Shown piece by piece: positions 56,575-64,000 of a stretch of DNA of 64,000 bases. Location of the stretch: NCBI RefSeq assembly GCF_001422365.1, contig NZ_LMMT01000012.1:126712-190711 (forward strand). Reading direction: 5' to 3'. The translations under genes were made by a program, and so were the position numbers. Under the pieces are notes generated by a model. It was not told where the DNA came from. It did no database searches and saw nothing but the letters and a program-made list of their open reading frames with translations. This DNA is from Pseudorhodoferax sp. Leaf265. Lineage in GTDB: Bacteria > Pseudomonadota > Gammaproteobacteria > Burkholderiales > Burkholderiaceae_C. Position 1 is the stretch's first letter. Each line of letters begins with the position of its first letter.

Positions 56575-57609
56575 TCACCTGGGCACGGAACGCTTGTCGC
56601 GTGCGGGCAGGTACTGCGCGGTGAACACCTCGGCGATGTCGGGCGCTGGAATGGACAGCGCGCTGGCGACCTCCTGCATGGATTGGCGCAGCCGCGCCGG
56701 GTCGACGCCGCCCAGGCCGTGCTCGCGCGTCCAGGGCGTCACGATGGACCAGTCCAGCGACAGCTGCATGCGCTCCTGCTCGACCTCGCGGTTGATCAGC
56801 TTGTCGCGCTGGTACAGCGCCTCGATGGCGGCGGCGGGCTGCTGGATGCTGGTGGCGATGCCCTCGGCAACGCACTGCGCCAGGGCCGTCAGCGTCGCGC
56901 CGTGCGCCGCGGCATAGCTGCGCTTGGCCACCAGCGCGCTGCCGTAGAGCGTGGAGCCGAACTGCGGGAAGCGCAGCACGACCAGTTCGTCCTTGGGCAC
57001 GCCGACCGCACGCGCACCCATGTAGCCCGTGAAGGCCGCGCCGCTGATGGCGTCGGCCTGCTTGCGCGCGAGCATGGTCTCGCGCAGCTCGGGCGCCACG
57101 TTCATCCACTTGACGGCGCTGGCGTCGAAGCCGTTGGCCTGCGCCAGCGCCGAGAACAGCCGGCGCGAGGCGTCGCCGGGCGGCGCGGCGATGGTCTTGC
57201 CGACCAGGTCGGCCGGTTTGGCGACACCGGTGTCCTTGCGCGTGATGATCGACAGCGCGGCGCCGTCGTAGACCATGAAGAAGGCGATCAGCCGGTCTTC
57301 GGGCCGGGTCTGCCGGGCGTTGTACTCGACCATCGCGTTGATGTCGGCGAAGCCCACGTCGTAGCTGCCGGCACCGACCTTGACCACGGTGTCGCCCGAA
57401 CCGTAGCCGCGGTCGGTCGTCACGTCCAGCCCGGCCTTCTGGTAGCAGCCGTTCTGGTGCGGCACCAGGAACGGCGCCTGCGGGCCCTGGAACACCCAGT
57501 CGAGCGCGAAGCGCAGCTTGGTCGGCTGCTGGGCGCCAGCGGCACCGGCCAGGGCGGCCAGCGCGAGCAGGGCGCCGGTGCGGATGCGGGAGAGCGAAGG
57601 CAGCTTCAT
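56575..57609 (-). CDS. NMT1/THI5-type ABC substrate-binding protein
   Basis: Periplasmic type II binding protein, 344 residues. Signal peptide ends near GAAGAQ, then LRFALDWVFQGPQAPFLVPHQNGCYQKAGLDV and GSYDVGFADINAMVEYNA. Family members bind pyrimidines, riboflavin-like compounds, aromatic or sulfonate ligands. It is the last gene of a four-gene operon (amidohydrolase, GGT-like, DUF1116, this gene), coupled by ATGA, with no permease or ATPase gene beside it. A ring or amide compound degraded by the operon is the likely ligand (inference). Confidence 0.87.
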   Translation of the reverse strand: MKLPSLSRIRTGALLALAALAGAAGAQQPTKLRFALDWVFQGPQAPFLVPHQNGCYQKAGLDVTTDRGYGSGDTVVKVGAGSYDVGFADINAMVEYNARQTRPEDRLIAFFMVYDGAALSIITRKDTGVAKPADLVGKTIAAPPGDASRRLFSALAQANGFDASAVKWMNVAPELRETMLARKQADAISGAAFTGYMGARAVGVPKDELVVLRFPQFGSTLYGSALVAKRSYAAAHGATLTALAQCVAEGIATSIQQPAAAIEALYQRDKLINREVEQERMQLSLDWSIVTPWTREHGLGGVDPARLRQSMQEVASALSIPAPDIAEVFTAQYLPARDKRSVPR

Positions 57610-58721
57610 GGCGTGGGTCTTTCAGGAACGGAAGAGAACAGCGAGGGGTCGGGTGCGTACCAGCCGCGGCCGATCAGCCCGGCCGCGCCGGACGCGTCGA
57701 GCACGGCCAGGTTGACCAGCGGCGGCAAGCCGCTGGCGGCCACGCTGGCGGGCGCGACCAGGCCCGAGACGGTGTCGGTCACCAGCGCGCGGCGCTGGGC
57801 CAGATCGGCTGGCAGCGATGCATGCCACTCATCGCACAAGGCCGGTGCGGCCGGCAAGGCCTGGCCACCCAGGCCGCAGAAGTCGAGCACGGCGCTGTCG
57901 CCGATGGCGCCCAGCGCCGTGGCGCCGGCGTGTTGGGGAAAGCGTATGCCGGTGGGCGGTGCGGCATCGATGGCGCGCCAGCCCGCGTCGCCGCGCAGCC
58001 GCAGGCCGAAGCGCAGGCCGTTGCCACCCACGGCTGCGATGGGTGCGCCGCTCTGGCGCAGCCGCCAGGCCGCGGCCGCCATCAGGATGGTCAGCACGAA
58101 GCCGGGGCTGCCGGCCAGCAGCGTGCGGTCGGCGTCCAGCAGGCCATCGAGCCGGGCCAGCAGCGCCGCGTTGGCGGCGCCCGTGCGCCCATGGCATTCG
58201 TCGCCCTCGGCCAGCGCCTGGGCGATGACGGGCGCCAGGGGCAGCGGCCTGGCCTGCAGCAGCGGCGCCAGGCGCTGCAGGCCCAGCTCGGTGACGGCCT
58301 GCAGGCGCGGCAATGCGGCCGGATCGCTGGTGCCGAAGCGCAGCGCGGGCGGCGGGCCCTCGACCAGCGGCGCCCAGGCCTGCGTGACGCCATCGCCGAC
58401 CTCGGCCAGCGGCATCGCGGCAGACACCACCTGCGCCAGCGGCGTGGCCACGCCATGGTCCTGCGCGGGCAGCAGGCGCACGGCGCCCGTGGCCAGCAGC
58501 GCCTGGGCAGCAGCCCCGTCGTCGGCCAGGCCTTCGAACAGCAGGGCCTGCACGGCGGCCTGGCGCACCGGGGCGGGCGGCGGGCCGTCGAAGGGCGGGC
58601 CGGCGTGCAGCAGTACGTCGCGGCCCAGATGCGGCAGCGCCACGCGGCGGCGCACCACGTTGCGCCAGGCGGCGCCGGCGAAGGTTTCCGCCCAGGTGGA
58701 GAAGTCGGTCGGTGTGTCCAT
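57606..58721 (-). CDS. DUF1116 family protein (YlbE/AllG-like)
   Basis: Protein of 371 residues with DUF1116 landmarks: LLHAGPPFDGPPPAPVRQA, ALLFEGLADD, DHGVATPLAQVVSAAMPL, LRFGTSDPAAL and QALAEGDECHGRTGAAN. E. coli AllG (YlbE), of this family, is to my knowledge part of the oxamate carbamoyltransferase complex with AllF and AllH. Neither partner is encoded here, and this protein is shorter than AllG. It overlaps the GGT-like stop by one base and the binding-protein start by ATGA. A role in carbamoyl or amide transfer is an inference. Confidence 0.78.
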   Translation of the reverse strand: MDTPTDFSTWAETFAGAAWRNVVRRRVALPHLGRDVLLHAGPPFDGPPPAPVRQAAVQALLFEGLADDGAAAQALLATGAVRLLPAQDHGVATPLAQVVSAAMPLAEVGDGVTQAWAPLVEGPPPALRFGTSDPAALPRLQAVTELGLQRLAPLLQARPLPLAPVIAQALAEGDECHGRTGAANAALLARLDGLLDADRTLLAGSPGFVLTILMAAAAWRLRQSGAPIAAVGGNGLRFGLRLRGDAGWRAIDAAPPTGIRFPQHAGATALGAIGDSAVLDFCGLGGQALPAAPALCDEWHASLPADLAQRRALVTDTVSGLVAPASVAASGLPPLVNLAVLDASGAAGLIGRGWYAPDPSLFSSVPERPTP

Positions 58722-60322
58722 CAGAACGCGGCAACGCTGCCGTCGGAGCGGGGATCGAAGCCGCCGGTGCAGGTGCCCGCGGCGTCGCGCAGGATGCAGC
58801 CGGCGTGGCCGAAGGTCTCGTCGAAGGCGCCCAGCACCTCCACTGCGTGGCCACGCGCACGCAGCGCCTGGACCGTGGCGTCGGGAAAGCGGCTCTCGAG
58901 CTTGAGCGAATCGCTGCTCTGGCCCCAGGTGCGGCCCAGCAGCCAGCGCGGCGCCTCGATGGCGGCCTGCGGGTCCAGCCCGTGCACCACGCAGCGCGTG
59001 AACACGGCCGACTGGCTTTGTGGCTGCCCGTCGCCGCCCATGTTGCCGTAGACCATGGTGCGGCCGTCGTTCAGCAGCGCCAGCGCCGGGTTCAGCGTGT
59101 GGAAGGGCTTCTTGCGCGGCGCCAGCGTGTTGATGTGGGCGGGGTCCAGCGAGAACGAGGCGCCCCGGTTCTGCCAGTTCACGCCGCTCTCGGTCAGGAC
59201 CAGCCCGGAGCCGAACTCGTGGTAGATGCTCTGGATCATCGAGACCGCATTGCCGTGGCCGTCGACCACGCCCATCCAGATGGTGTCGGCCGGCCCCTTG
59301 CCCTGGCCCCAGGCGGCGGCGCGGCCCATGTCGATGCGCGCGGCCATGGCGTCGAGCGCGGCGGGCGCGAGGAAGCTGGCCGGGTCCACCGTCATGCAGC
59401 CGGGGTCGGTGATGTGGCCGTCGCGCACGCCGAAGGCCTGCTTGACCGACTCTGCCGCCGCGTGTACGTAGTCGGCACCCAGGTGGTCGAAGCGCTCCAC
59501 GCCCAGCCGGTCCATGAGCCCGAGGATGATCAGCGAGACCAGGCCCTGCGTGGGCGGCGGCATGTTGTAGACGGTGCCGGCGCGGTGCGCCAGCTGCAGC
59601 GGCTGGCGCAGTTGCGCGCGGTGCTGGGCCAGGTCGTCCAGCGCCAGCGGGCTGCCCACGGCCAGCAGGTCGCGCGCCAGGCTGCGGGCCAGCTCGCCGC
59701 GGTAGAAATCGTCCAGCCCGGCGCGGACCAACTGCTCGAAGGTGGCCGCCAGCCGCGGCTGGCGGAACAGGCTGCCCACCGCCGGCGCCTGGCCGCCGGG
59801 CAGGAAGGTCTCGGCGAAGCCCTTGACGCCTTGCAGTTCGGCCTGCTTGGCCGCGCTGTTGCGGTGCTGGCTCACGGTCACGGGCACGCCGTGGCGCGCG
59901 CCGTCGATGGCGTCGGCCAGCAACCGGGAGAGCGGCATGCGCCCGCCCAGCCGCGTGCGGCTCAGCGCCAGCGCCTGGTCCCAGCCCGACAGCGTGCCGG
60001 CCACGGTGATGGCGGCCGAGCCGCCGCGGAACGGGATGGCGGTCTTGCCGGCATAGTCCTCGCGGCGCACGGCCGCGGCGCTGGCGCCGCAGGCGTCGAT
60101 GCCGACCACCTCGGTGCCGCCAGCGCCCGGCAGGCCGACCAGCCAGAAGCTGTCGCCGCCGATGCCGTTCATGTGCGGGTAGGCCACGGCGATGGTGGCG
60201 GCCGCGGCCACCATCGCCTCGATGGCGTTGCCGCCTTCGCGCAGCACCGCGAGGGCCGATTGCGAGGCGAGGGCGTGCGGCGCGACCGCCATGCCGCGGC
60301 GGCCACGGACGGGCTGCGTCAT
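58721..60322 (-). CDS. Gamma-glutamyltransferase-family Ntn hydrolase
   Basis: Protein of 533 residues with GGT-family motifs: VLREGGNAIEAMVAAAATIAV, the NGIGGDSFW oxyanion region, PADTIWMGVVDGHGNAVSMIQS with the autocatalytic Thr, and GNMGGDGQPQ. No signal peptide is visible, so unlike classical GGT it is probably cytoplasmic. It would hydrolyse a gamma-glutamyl or similar amide. ATG 60322 overlaps the amidohydrolase stop (ATGA). Confidence 0.86.
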   Translation of the reverse strand: MTQPVRGRRGMAVAPHALASQSALAVLREGGNAIEAMVAAAATIAVAYPHMNGIGGDSFWLVGLPGAGGTEVVGIDACGASAAAVRREDYAGKTAIPFRGGSAAITVAGTLSGWDQALALSRTRLGGRMPLSRLLADAIDGARHGVPVTVSQHRNSAAKQAELQGVKGFAETFLPGGQAPAVGSLFRQPRLAATFEQLVRAGLDDFYRGELARSLARDLLAVGSPLALDDLAQHRAQLRQPLQLAHRAGTVYNMPPPTQGLVSLIILGLMDRLGVERFDHLGADYVHAAAESVKQAFGVRDGHITDPGCMTVDPASFLAPAALDAMAARIDMGRAAAWGQGKGPADTIWMGVVDGHGNAVSMIQSIYHEFGSGLVLTESGVNWQNRGASFSLDPAHINTLAPRKKPFHTLNPALALLNDGRTMVYGNMGGDGQPQSQSAVFTRCVVHGLDPQAAIEAPRWLLGRTWGQSSDSLKLESRFPDATVQALRARGHAVEVLGAFDETFGHAGCILRDAAGTCTGGFDPRSDGSVAAF

Positions 60323-61587
60323 GCTTCTTGCGCCATCGGGAGGATGGAGGCGTCGGCCTCGAAGCGGCGGCCCGCGCGCAAGCAGAAGGCCGGCGTCAGC
60401 AGCCGCTCGGCGATCACCTGCGTGCCTTCGTTGTCGGCCATGCGCCAGCGGCCGCGCGCGTCGTGGAGCACGCTCACGTCGGCCACGCCGCCGACGGTCA
60501 GCGTGCCGAGCTCGCCTTCCATGCCGACCATGCGCGCCGCGTTGCGCGTGACCATGTCGACCACGTGCGCGAGCGGCAGGCCCAGCGCCAGCATGCTGGT
60601 CATGGCCGAGGTCAGGCTGAAGCGCGTCTTGCCCTTGAACAGGTGGTCCTCCTCGTCGGGGTGGCTGTCCGGCGTGCCGGCCGGCTGCGGCACGGCCGTG
60701 TTGTAGCCGTGCATGTCGGCGCCCAGCGTGTCGGGCACGATGCCGGCGTCCAGCACGATGCGTGCGGTCTTGTAGCTGAAGTGCGAGCCGTGGCCCACGT
60801 CGATCTTGAGCCCGCGCGCCACCGCCTCGGGCACCAGCGGGTGCAGCTTGCCGTTCTCTTCGACGAAGCCGCCCGGGTGGCGGCTGAACGGGTGCGCCAG
60901 GATGTCGCCCGGCTTGAGCATCTCCACCACCTGGTTGAAGATCGAATCCGGGTTGACGGGCAGGCCACCCTGCTCGGGCTTGGGCCAGAGCTGGCCGAAG
61001 TGGATGTAGACCGGCAGCTCGGCCTCGCGGCCCATGCGTGAGGCGATGCGCATCACGTCCACGCCCCAGCGTGCGAAGCCGCCGATCTCGGCATGGGCTT
61101 TCAGGCCACGCACCAGGTCGCGGTTCTGCCGCGCGGACTTCACGGTGGCGTCCACATCCAGGCAATCGGGCCGGTACATCTCGGGGTAGTAGTGGCCCTC
61201 CAGCCCACCGACCAGGTAGGCCGACAGGAAGGCCAGCACGCGCGTGTGCGAGGGCTCGGCCACGTACTGGCGAAAGCCCGGCAGCGTGATGCAGCTGGGC
61301 CCGCCCTGGTCGACGAGCGTGGTCACGCCCGAGCGCACGCCGCACAGGTCGGCGTTCATGCCGAAGCGGCCCGTCACGCCCTGGTAGACATGGCCGTGCG
61401 TGTCGATCAGGCCCGGCAGCACCAGCTTGCCGCGGCAATCCACCCGCTGGGCGTCGGCCGGCACGGCGGCACCCAGGTCGGCGGCGATGGCGGCGATGCG
61501 GCCGTCGGTCACGAGAACGTCCAAGAGGCCGTCGCGGCCGGCGCTGGGGTCGATCACCCGGCCCCCTTGCAGAACCATGCTGGTCAT
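60319..61587 (-). CDS. Amidohydrolase/deacetylase family metallohydrolase
   Basis: Dihydroorotase-like metal-dependent hydrolase, 422 residues. Metal ligands: PGLIDTHGHVYQG (HxH), a candidate carboxylated Lys in RGLKAHAEIGG, His in LAHPFSRHPGG and DVGHGSHFSY, and Asp in GADMHGYN. It cleaves cyclic or linear amides such as hydantoin, imide or N-acetyl groups. First gene of the operon, divergent from the MarR regulator. Together with DUF1116 and the GGT-like enzyme it suggests stepwise breakdown of a nitrogenous compound. Confidence 0.87.
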   Translation of the reverse strand: MTSMVLQGGRVIDPSAGRDGLLDVLVTDGRIAAIAADLGAAVPADAQRVDCRGKLVLPGLIDTHGHVYQGVTGRFGMNADLCGVRSGVTTLVDQGGPSCITLPGFRQYVAEPSHTRVLAFLSAYLVGGLEGHYYPEMYRPDCLDVDATVKSARQNRDLVRGLKAHAEIGGFARWGVDVMRIASRMGREAELPVYIHFGQLWPKPEQGGLPVNPDSIFNQVVEMLKPGDILAHPFSRHPGGFVEENGKLHPLVPEAVARGLKIDVGHGSHFSYKTARIVLDAGIVPDTLGADMHGYNTAVPQPAGTPDSHPDEEDHLFKGKTRFSLTSAMTSMLALGLPLAHVVDMVTRNAARMVGMEGELGTLTVGGVADVSVLHDARGRWRMADNEGTQVIAERLLTPAFCLRAGRRFEADASILPMAQEA

Positions 61588-61626
61588 TTGTCTTGCCTGC
61601 TTCCTGTGCGGTGTGAGAACTGATAG

Positions 61627-61640
61627 GTGGTGTACCGCAC
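61627..61640. promoter_or_regulatory. Imperfect palindrome in amidohydrolase/marR divergent promoter
   Basis: GTGGTGTACCGCAC is symmetric at 10 of 14 positions and resembles the perfect palindrome GTGGTGCACCAC at 62315-62326. It lies between the two divergent genes, as expected for a MarR operator. Confidence 0.45.
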
Positions 61641-61708
61641 AATTTGTGCCAACCCGGAAGCGCCGATTTGGTGCAGCCTGTGGGGCAGGGCGCAGCTAGA
61701 CTTTGCGC

Positions 61709-62218
61709 ATGACGGAAGAAAACGATCCCTTGCCGGTCCGGGCCCAGCTGGACCACTATTGCGAGCGCTCCGCGCTGTTCGCCCGGCCCGGCTTCCTGAT
61801 CCGACGGCTGCACCAGATCCACACCTGGCTGTTCACCGAGGAAACCCAGCAGTACAACGTCACGCCGGTGCAGTACAGCCTGCTCACCGTGCTGGCCGAG
61901 CACGGCGAGATGGACCAGAACACGCTGGCCTACGAGGTCGGCCTGGAGCGCACGAGCGTGGCCGAGGTGCTGCCACGGCTGGAGGCGCGCGGCCTGGTCG
62001 AGCGGCGCCAATCCGAGTCCGACCGGCGCGTGAAGCTGGTGCGCATCGCGCGCAAGGGCCGCGCGCTGGCCAAGCGCATGGACGGCGCGGCCCAGCGCGC
62101 GCACGACCGCACCGTTGCCTACCTGCCCGAGAGCGAGCGTGAGCGCTTCATGCTGCAGCTGATCCAGCTGGTCGAGTCGCACAACGACGCCAGCGTGGTG
62201 CCCTGGAAGCTGCGCTGA
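61709..62218 (+). CDS. MarR family transcriptional regulator
   Basis: Winged-helix dimeric repressor, 169 residues. The N-terminal helix pair is SALFARPGFLIRRLHQIHTWLF; the DNA-reading region is MDQNTLAYEVGLERTSVAEVLPRLEARGLV, with wing RRQSESDRRVKLVRIARKG. MarR proteins release DNA on binding aromatic or phenolic ligands. Divergent from the amidohydrolase operon. Similar palindromes before that operon and before the SDR gene suggest that it controls both sides. ATG 61709 preferred over TTG 61703. Confidence 0.9.
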   Translation: MTEENDPLPVRAQLDHYCERSALFARPGFLIRRLHQIHTWLFTEETQQYNVTPVQYSLLTVLAEHGEMDQNTLAYEVGLERTSVAEVLPRLEARGLVERRQSESDRRVKLVRIARKGRALAKRMDGAAQRAHDRTVAYLPESERERFMLQLIQLVESHNDASVVPWKLR

Positions 62219-62230
62219 CCGGGTCCGGTT

Positions 62231-62253
62231 CGGGGGTGTGCCCCGTTTTGGTT
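62231..62253 (+). terminator. Probable intrinsic terminator after marR
   Basis: CGGGG (62231-62235), a 5-nt loop and CCCCG (62241-62245) are followed by TTTTGGTTT. The stem is short but GC-only and the tail is T-rich. Confidence 0.55.
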
Positions 62254-62302
62254 TGAAGGCGGCTGCGGCGCGCCACATCGGTGCACCTGCGATGTGGTTC
62301 CG

Positions 62303-62338
62303 CTTTCCATATATGTGGTGCACCACGTAGTTGGAAAG
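62303..62338. promoter_or_regulatory. 36-bp concentric dyad upstream of SDR gene
   Basis: A perfect 12-bp palindrome GTGGTGCACCAC (62315-62326) sits exactly at the centre of outer arms CTTTCCA (62303-62309) and TGGAAAG (62332-62338). In total 15 of 18 base pairs are symmetric. It lies in the AT-rich leader before the SDR gene, 110 bp from its start, and is a strong operator candidate, probably for the adjacent MarR. The rest of the 62219-62448 gap shows only the terminator above and the SDR ribosome site. Confidence 0.62.
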
Positions 62339-62448
62339 AAAAAAACTCTTTCTGTTTCAATGATCTGGATCAGTGACTGCCGCGTGACCGTGCGCTAGTG
62401 GCATGGCAGTTGCTCTGTCGCCGTGCAACACACAGGAGCACGGTGAAC

Positions 62449-63204
62449 ATGGGTCTGGAACAGGCGGTGGCGATTGTCACGGGCGCGGCACAGGGCATCG
62501 GCTACGCTGTCGCACAACGCTTCGGCGCACGTGGCGCCAAGGTGGTGGTGGCCGACCGCAGCGGCGCCCAAGCCGCGGCCGAGCGGTTGCGCGGGCAGGG
62601 CATCGACGCCCTGGGTGTCGCGGTCGACGTGTCCAGCCCCGAGCAGGTCGCGGCCATGGCAGCTGAGGCCGAGGCACGGTACGGCCGCATCGACGTGCTG
62701 GTCAACAACGCCGGCATCTATTCCTCGCTGACGCCCAAGCCCTTCGAGCAGCTCACGGTGCAGGACTGGCAGCAGGTGCTGAGCGTCAACGTGGTGGGCG
62801 TGTTCCTCACCTGCCAGGCCGTGCTGCCGGCGTTCCAGCGCGCGGGCGGCGGGCGCATCGTCAACATCTCCTCGGGCGTGGCGTTCAAGGGCAACCCCGG
62901 CATGGCGCACTACGTGGCCAGCAAGGGAGCCGTGATCTCGCTCACGCGGGCACTCGCCACCGAACTCGGCGTGCACAAGGTGCTGGTCAACAGCGTGGCG
63001 CCGGGCTTCACGCTCAGCGACGGCGCGCTGGCCAACCCCGTGCTGGTCGAGGGCGTCAAGGGCCCCTCGCTGCGCGGCCGCGTGCTGGCGCGCGACATGC
63101 TGCCGGACGACGTGGTCGGCGCCATCGAGTTCTTCGCCGACGCACCCTCGGCCTTCATCACCGGCCAGACGCTCGTCGTCGACGGCGGCGCCTACTTCCA
63201 CTGA
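62449..63204 (+). CDS. Short-chain dehydrogenase/reductase (SDR)
   Basis: NAD(P)-dependent classical SDR, 251 residues. Cofactor motif TGAAQGIGYAVAQ, NNAG, catalytic Ser in VNISSG, YxxxK in HYVASKGAV and the C-terminal ITGQTLVVDGG. ATG 62449 follows AGGAG by 10 nt; GTG 62443 is closer (4 nt). It precedes an oxygenase gene by 7 nt and likely acts on the same substrate. A large palindromic operator lies upstream. Confidence 0.92.
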   Translation: MGLEQAVAIVTGAAQGIGYAVAQRFGARGAKVVVADRSGAQAAAERLRGQGIDALGVAVDVSSPEQVAAMAAEAEARYGRIDVLVNNAGIYSSLTPKPFEQLTVQDWQQVLSVNVVGVFLTCQAVLPAFQRAGGGRIVNISSGVAFKGNPGMAHYVASKGAVISLTRALATELGVHKVLVNSVAPGFTLSDGALANPVLVEGVKGPSLRGRVLARDMLPDDVVGAIEFFADAPSAFITGQTLVVDGGAYFH

Positions 63205-63211
63205 GCCGGCC

Positions 63212-64000
63212 ATGTCCTCGATCCCCGTCATCGACCTGTCCGCCGCGCTGCACGGACGTGCCGACGAGCGCCTGCGCGCGGCCCGCGCCATGGAAGCGGC
63301 CTGCACCGACATCGGCTTCTTCACCATCCGCGGCCACGGCGTGCCGCTGCAGACCATCGACGCCTTGCGAGGCCATGCCAAGCACTTCTTCAACCTGCCG
63401 CTGGCGAGCAAGTGCGAGGCCGCTCCGGCGGACCCGGCCGTGCCGCGCGGCTACCGTGCCCTGGGCTTCGATGCGCTGTCGCGTGGCAACGCGGGGGAAG
63501 CGCCCGGCGACCTCAAGGAGTACTACCACTTCGGCCGCGAGCAGTGGCCCGATGACCCCTATTTCACGGGCGAGGAGGGCCGCCGCTACTTCATCCCCAA
63601 CCGCTGGCCGGCCGCGCCCACCGGCTTCGCCGAAGCGGCCGCCGCCTACTACGCGCACATGGAGCGGCTCACGGGCGAGATGATGGCGCTGGTCGCGCTG
63701 GCGCTGGGCATCCCCGAAGACTTCTTCGACGACAAGATCGACCGCCACATCACGGCGATGCGCATCAACTTCTACCCGGAGCAGCTGGTGCCGCCAGTGC
63801 CCGGCCAGCTGCGCGCCGGTGCCCACACCGACTACGGCCTCTTGACCATCCTGAACGGCGAGAACACCGCCGGTGGCCTGCAGGTCTGCACGCGCCAGGG
63901 CGTGTGGCTGCCTGTGGAGACCGCGCCCGACACCTTCGTCGTCAACATCGGCGACCTGCTGATGCGCTGGACCAACGACCGCTGGGTTTCCAACGTGCAC
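63212..64000 (+). CDS. Isopenicillin-N-synthase-family 2OG-Fe(II) oxygenase (3' end outside window)
   Basis: Partial gene: 263 codons, open at the window end. The N-terminal DIOX_N domain (IPVIDLSAALHG, GFFTIRGHGVP) is followed by the iron-binding HxD in AGAHTDYGLLTIL; the distal His is the last residue seen (WVSNVH). Such enzymes hydroxylate or desaturate small molecules with 2-oxoglutarate and O2. It lies 7 nt after the SDR stop, so the two form an operon. Expected full length is about 320-340 residues. Confidence 0.88.
   Translation, partial: MSSIPVIDLSAALHGRADERLRAARAMEAACTDIGFFTIRGHGVPLQTIDALRGHAKHFFNLPLASKCEAAPADPAVPRGYRALGFDALSRGNAGEAPGDLKEYYHFGREQWPDDPYFTGEEGRRYFIPNRWPAAPTGFAEAAAAYYAHMERLTGEMMALVALALGIPEDFFDDKIDRHITAMRINFYPEQLVPPVPGQLRAGAHTDYGLLTILNGENTAGGLQVCTRQGVWLPVETAPDTFVVNIGDLLMRWTNDRWVSNVH

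Overview
The window is about 70% GC with tightly packed genes, ruvA and ruvB, a soxCDYZAXB thiosulfate-oxidation locus, many periplasmic solute-binding proteins and a PEP-CTERM protein. This fits a betaproteobacterium of the Burkholderiales, most likely a member or close relative of the Comamonadaceae. That placement rests on gene content and style only, because no rRNA or tRNA gene is present. I saw no integrase, transposase, prophage or CRISPR array, and no gap between genes exceeds 300 bases.

Layout. (1) 45-6799: a GntR/FCD regulator, an acyl-CoA synthetase, two paralogous branched-chain-type binding proteins, a zinc alcohol dehydrogenase with a palindromic operator in its divergent promoter, and a histidine phosphatase. 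(2) 6901-7466: a ParD/ParE-type toxin-antitoxin pair. (3) 7468-14889: a seven-gene minus-strand operon (LysE exporter, EamA transporter, aminotransferase, GST, PhzF, threonine-dehydratase-like enzyme, second LysE) with five successive ATGA overlaps, divergent from a MocR regulator. (4) 14952-17400: an alkylation-damage operon of PF09859-type oxygenase, Ada and a degenerate oxygenase paralogue, with Ada-box-like sites. (5) 17461-19421: a DUF2239 protein and a MATE transporter behind a sigma70-like promoter that appears leaderless. (6) 19434-28967: RidA, a dipeptide-type ABC transporter, a D-amino-acid deaminase, an RpiR regulator and an N-acyl-D-amino-acid deacylase, which read together as uptake and breakdown of D-amino-acid derivatives. 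(7) 29089-34748: a PEP-CTERM SGNH protein, an MFS exporter, a small membrane-anchored protein, a rhomboid protease and ruvB.

(8) 34901-46782: a carbonic-anhydrase-like protein that has lost zinc ligands, then a sulfur-oxidation region (DsrE, two ArsR regulators, SoxH-like hydrolase, cytochrome c, soxC, D, Y, Z, A, X, B and a YeeE/TsuA-type transporter). It lies between ruvB and ruvA, which are normally neighbours. (9) 46857-52196: ruvA, a chemotaxis receptor, phoH, ybeY and a coupled trio (UDG-like protein, small AraC regulator, VOC protein). (10) 52247-56422: a CHASE/PAS hybrid histidine kinase and an unrecognised small protein. (11) 56575-64000: an ATGA-coupled amidohydrolase / gamma-glutamyltransferase-like / DUF1116 / NMT1-type binding-protein operon divergent from a MarR regulator, then an SDR and the start of an isopenicillin-N-synthase-type oxygenase cut by the window edge.

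Strongest candidates for new biology: the Ada operon, where both Ada and one oxygenase have lost key metal ligands; the MocR seven-gene operon; the DUF1116/GGT/amidohydrolase operon; and the sox region between ruvB and ruvA with two Cys-pair ArsR regulators. All functional statements come from reading sequence motifs. No database search was run.
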